Shown: in pieces, positions 7,146-8,741 of the stretch
Numbering within the stretch: the stretch's first letter is position 1
How the letters are laid out: every line of letters begins with the position of its first letter
NCBI GenBank assembly: GCA_023435505.1
Contig: JAEYRR010000246.1
Coordinates: forward strand, 1 to 8,741
Length of the DNA stretch: 8,741 nt
From: Bacillota bacterium
Lineage (GTDB): Bacteria > Bacillota > Clostridia > Lachnospirales > Lachnospiraceae
Direction: 5' to 3'
Program-made: the position numbers and the translations under genes
The notes under the pieces: generated by a model
The model's input: the letters and a program-made list of their open reading frames with translations, nothing else
The model's database searches: none
Told to the model about the DNA's origin: nothing

Positions 7146-7167
7146 TCTGACATTTTTCTTTTATAAT
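7139..7167 (+). promoter_or_regulatory. Transposase promoter
   Basis: ATGACA (7139-7144, five of six to TTGACA), a 17-bp spacer, then a perfect TATAAT (7162-7167). Transcription would start near 7174, at the beginning of the 19-bp internal repeat, so the native mRNA would begin with the anti-RBS sequence. Confidence 0.75.
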
Positions 7168-7174
7168 AATAAAA

Positions 7175-7193
7175 AAACCTCCCAGTGCCAGTC
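7175..7193 (+). repeat. Left copy of the 19-bp internal inverted repeat
   Basis: AAACCTCCCAGTGCCAGTC is the exact reverse complement of 8410-8428; a few more bases match outward after one mismatch (7171-7193 against 8410-8432). It contains the anti-RBS arm (7178-7187). It lies well inside the true ends, so it is not the terminal repeat. Confidence 0.9.
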
Positions 7194-7216
7194 CGCTAAA
7201 ACAAATCACTAGGAGG
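7178..7216 (+). promoter_or_regulatory. Leader hairpin that covers the transposase ribosome binding site
   Basis: CCTCCCAGTG (7178-7187) pairs with CACTAGGAGG (7207-7216) at nine of ten positions, with a 19-nt loop. The right arm contains AGGAGG (7211-7216), 7 nt before the transposase ATG at 7224. Folding would hide the ribosome binding site. Hairpins of this type in other insertion sequences limit transposase synthesis from read-through RNA; here the predicted native start also includes the blocking arm. Confidence 0.7.
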
Positions 7217-7223
7217 TGCATAA

Positions 7224-8402
7224 ATGCAACCTAATTATAGCAAAGTTTTATTAGATATTGAAGATGTTTTCATCAAAAAAATATCTCACTCTGATTCGGC
7301 TGTAAAAATACATATTGAAACTAAACCCACCCGGCAAACCTGCCCTCGGTGTGGAGCCCAGACCAAGCGAGTTCATGATTATCGAATACAAACCATTCAT
7401 GATCTTCCATTTCAGCTTAAGGGCACTTTTCTGGTCCTTCGCAAACGTAGATATCTCTGTACTTCATGTAATAAACGTTTCTTTGAGAAATATAGCTTTT
7501 TAGCTCGTTACCAGCAACGCACAAAAAGACTTACTTACATGATAGCCAACATGTTACGCTCTGTGGAAAGCATAAAATCTATTGCGGCACGTTGTAACCT
7601 TTCTCCTGCAACCATACAGAGAATTTTAGACACGATTGATTACCATTGTCCAAAGCTGAAAGATAGTATCTCTATTGATGAATTTAAGGGTAATGCAGAT
7701 ACAGGAAAATTTCAATGTATCCTAGTAAATCCCAAGCAGAAAACTATCCTAGACATCCTACCAGATCGTTCTACCTCACATCTCTCTACTTATTTTAAGG
7801 AAATACCACGTGACGAGCGTTATCGAGTTAAGTTCTTTTTATGTGATATGTACCAGCCATATGTCGACCTTGCGCATGCATTTTTCCCAAATGCTACTGT
7901 GATTATTGATAAATATCACTTCATTCGACAGACAACCTGGGCAATTGAGAATGTACGCAAGAGATTACAGAAAACAATGCCCGCATCACTTCGCAAGTAC
8001 TACAAACGCAGTCGTAGACTTATCCTTACTAGATATGCAAAACTCAAGGATGAGAGCAAAAAGGCTTGTGATTTAATGTTGCAATATAGTGAAGATTTAA
8101 GGCTTGCTCATCGTTTAAAAGAGCAATTTTATGATATCTGCCAAGATACGAAATATACTAGGCAAAGAAATGATTTCTATACTTGGATTAAACTTGCTGA
8201 ATCCTCGAATATTCCTGAGTTTGTGAAGTGTGCAAAGACATATAGACATTGGTCAAAAGAAATATTGAATGCTTTTAAATACGGATTAACCAATGGGCCA
8301 ACAGAAGGTTTCAATAATAAGATCAAGGTATTAAAACGAGTTTCATACGGAATACGAAACTTCAACCGATTTAGAACAAGAATTTTACACTGTACAAGAT
8401 AA
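7224..8402 (+). CDS. ISL3-family transposase
   Basis: This DDE transposase would bind the element ends and catalyse cut or copy of the element. In 392 residues: an N-terminal ISL3 zinc finger with CPRCG (40-44) and CTSCN (79-83) giving four cysteines (40, 43, 79, 82); a helix-turn-helix region near 105-135 (SIAARCNLSPATIQRIL, from about 119); and an RNase H-like catalytic domain with the SIDEF motif (150-154, Asp152), CDMYQPY (207-213, Asp208), IIDKYH (227-232) and a C-terminal GPTEGFNNKIKVLKR (358-372) whose Glu361 is the likely third catalytic acid. The length is normal, with no frameshift or internal stop. The ATG at 7224 follows AGGAGG by 7 nt. It is oriented against all neighbouring host genes. 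Confidence 0.96.
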   Translation: MQPNYSKVLLDIEDVFIKKISHSDSAVKIHIETKPTRQTCPRCGAQTKRVHDYRIQTIHDLPFQLKGTFLVLRKRRYLCTSCNKRFFEKYSFLARYQQRTKRLTYMIANMLRSVESIKSIAARCNLSPATIQRILDTIDYHCPKLKDSISIDEFKGNADTGKFQCILVNPKQKTILDILPDRSTSHLSTYFKEIPRDERYRVKFFLCDMYQPYVDLAHAFFPNATVIIDKYHFIRQTTWAIENVRKRLQKTMPASLRKYYKRSRRLILTRYAKLKDESKKACDLMLQYSEDLRLAHRLKEQFYDICQDTKYTRQRNDFYTWIKLAESSNIPEFVKCAKTYRHWSKEILNAFKYGLTNGPTEGFNNKIKVLKRVSYGIRNFNRFRTRILHCTR

Positions 8403-8409
8403 TTTTAAA

Positions 8410-8428
8410 GACTGGCACTGGGAGGTTT
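8410..8428 (+). repeat. Right copy of the 19-bp internal inverted repeat
   Basis: GACTGGCACTGGGAGGTTT begins 8 nt after the transposase stop codon and is perfectly complementary to the mRNA leader at 7175-7193. Pairing of the two would be longer and more stable than the leader hairpin and would free the ribosome binding site. Confidence 0.9.
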
Positions 8429-8488
8429 ATTTGGCATGCCCAAAAAACCCTATTTATTATAGAAACATAAAAATAGCTCTAATGTCAG

Positions 8489-8524
8489 TGTTGGTGCAGG
8501 TGCAACGCACCTCGCACCCCAACA
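8489..8524. repeat. Subterminal hairpin at the right end of the element
   Basis: GGTGCAGGTGC (8493-8503) and GCACCTCGCACC (8507-8518) form an 11-bp GC-rich stem with an AAC loop and one bulged C; outer TGTTGG and CCAACA can extend it alternatively. It overlaps the inner part of the right terminal repeat. No T-run follows on either strand, so a classical terminator is unlikely; transposase binding or blocking of inward transcription are options. Confidence 0.7.
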
Positions 8525-8538
8525 CTTGACACAGAGCC
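8515..8538. repeat. Right terminal inverted repeat of the ISL3 element
   Basis: Read inward on the minus strand it begins GGCTCTGTGTCAAG and continues TGTTGGGGTG. It pairs with 7110-7133 at 18 of 24 positions. A further shared octamer, CTGACATT (7147-7154 and the complement of 8481-8488), lies inside both ends. Confidence 0.92.
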
Positions 8539-8546
8539 CTGATTCT
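8539..8546. repeat. Right 8-bp target site duplication (CTGATTCT)
   Basis: This is the exact copy of 7102-7109, directly outside the right terminal repeat. Together they fix the insertion point to the base. Confidence 0.95.
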
Positions 8547-8548
8547 TT

Positions 8549-8572
8549 GCACTAGGAATGTACTTCCTTCCT
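8549..8572 (-). terminator. Proximal arm of the split ATPase subunit D terminator
   Basis: On the minus strand, AGGAAGGAAGT and AGTGC follow the subunit D stop codons within a few bases. They are complementary to the sequences at 7069-7091, now on the far side of the insertion sequence. This is the ascending arm of the reconstructed terminator. Confidence 0.7.
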
Positions 8573-8576
8573 ATCA

Positions 8577-8741
8577 TCAATTCATCTGTTTATCTTTATA
8601 ATGATGAGCCTGTTCAAGCATCATATCCTTTACCTTCATCAAGCGGATTTGGGTAGACCTCTCATTCTCATCCAACTTCATAACAATATATTTGATTTTC
8701 TGTTCCATATCCGGAATCATAACATGCTCCAGGGCATTTAC
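8577..8741 (-). CDS. ntpD: V-type ATP synthase subunit D, C-terminal 54 residues (5' end outside the window)
   Basis: Subunit D forms the central rotor stalk of the V/A-type ATPase and links the ATP-hydrolysing head to the membrane ion-translocating ring. The visible reading frame is [20 protein letters not shown], then [20 protein letters not shown] and a short basic-polar tail ending KDKQMN. The RVNALEY-x-x-IP and I-x-x-L-D-E-x-E-R-x-x-x-x-R-L-K patterns are the family's C-terminal coiled-coil signature. The TGA stop (8579-8577) is followed directly by TGA and TAG in the same frame, a strong stop cluster. Subunit D is often the last gene of such operons, which agrees with the reconstructed terminator just downstream. 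Identification rests on this short segment only. Confidence 0.85.
   Translation of the reverse strand, partial: VNALEHVMIPDMEQKIKYIVMKLDENERSTQIRLMKVKDMMLEQAHHYKDKQMN

Larger units (their letters stand above)
7110..8538 (+). mobile_element. Complete ISL3-family insertion sequence, 1429 bp
   Basis: The element has one transposase gene of the ISL3 family, terminal inverted repeats starting GG, and an 8-bp target duplication on both sides. Its size is typical of the family. It carries its own promoter, an RNA leader structure, subterminal dyads and a pair of perfect 19-bp internal inverted repeats. The transposase reading frame is intact, and the duplication is undamaged, so the insertion is probably recent and may still be active; the diverged left tip argues for some decay or natural asymmetry. 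It is the only plus-strand unit among minus-strand genes. Confidence 0.96.

Noticed and set aside
6916..7153. Short reading frames on both strands between tspO and the transposase
   Set aside because: They cross the tspO promoter region, the target duplication and the left end of the insertion sequence, so they are chance frames created by the insertion.
7175..8428. The perfect 19-bp inverted repeats as the terminal repeats of the insertion sequence
   Set aside because: They are the longest perfect pair, but no target duplication flanks them. The 24-bp repeats at 7110-7133 and 8515-8538 are directly flanked by an exact 8-bp duplication, so the 19-bp pair is internal.
8431..8449. TTGG/CCAA hairpin with an A-run as a transposase terminator
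   Set aside because: The stem is only four or five pairs and is followed by A rather than T on the plus strand; in the other direction no T-run follows it either.

Overview
The window reads as chromosomal DNA of a low-GC, Gram-positive anaerobe of the class Clostridia, most likely Lachnospiraceae. This rests on AT-rich intergenic DNA, strong AGGAGG ribosome binding sites, sigma-A-like promoters, an FtsX-type ABC exporter, a V-type ATPase subunit and a large dCache-like chemoreceptor. The genus cannot be settled from the sequence alone.

Every host gene lies on the minus strand, so transcription runs from right to left. From right to left the order is: the 3' end of a V-type ATP synthase subunit D gene (8577-8741); a complete ISL3-family insertion sequence carrying the only plus-strand gene (7110-8538); a TspO/MBR membrane protein (6492-6962); a methyl-accepting chemotaxis protein (3835-6225) with its own promoter and terminator; a two-gene unit of a YcxB-like membrane protein and a prolipoprotein diacylglyceryl transferase (3167-3670 and 2372-3145); a large fold-back structure (2275-2361); and an ABC exporter unit, ATPase then FtsX-type permease (1466-2164 and 1-1452), the permease running off the left edge.

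The best-resolved element is the insertion sequence. Its ends are fixed by imperfect 24-bp terminal inverted repeats (18 of 24 matching) and by an exact 8-bp target duplication, CTGATTCT. Joining the flanks in silico rebuilds a long hairpin followed by a T-rich stretch, just after the ATPase subunit D stop codons. The element therefore appears to have landed in the loop of an intrinsic terminator and split its arms about 1.5 kb apart. Inside the element, the 5' leader can pair with the transposase ribosome binding site, and a perfect 19-bp complement of that leader lies 8 nt after the transposase stop codon. This suggests, but does not prove, a switch in which the 3' end of the mRNA controls translation.

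Other regulatory structure includes a 15-bp palindrome flanked by further dyad arms between the -35 and the start of the ABC operon, a 10-bp inverted repeat overlapping a consensus -10 in front of tspO, and an unexplained 87-nt hairpin after lgt. No phage genes, CRISPR array, tRNA or rRNA were seen. The host genes do not form one obvious pathway: they are separate envelope and sensory modules (export, lipoprotein modification, chemotaxis, TspO, ion-pumping ATPase). No gene-free stretch outside the insertion sequence exceeds 300 bases.
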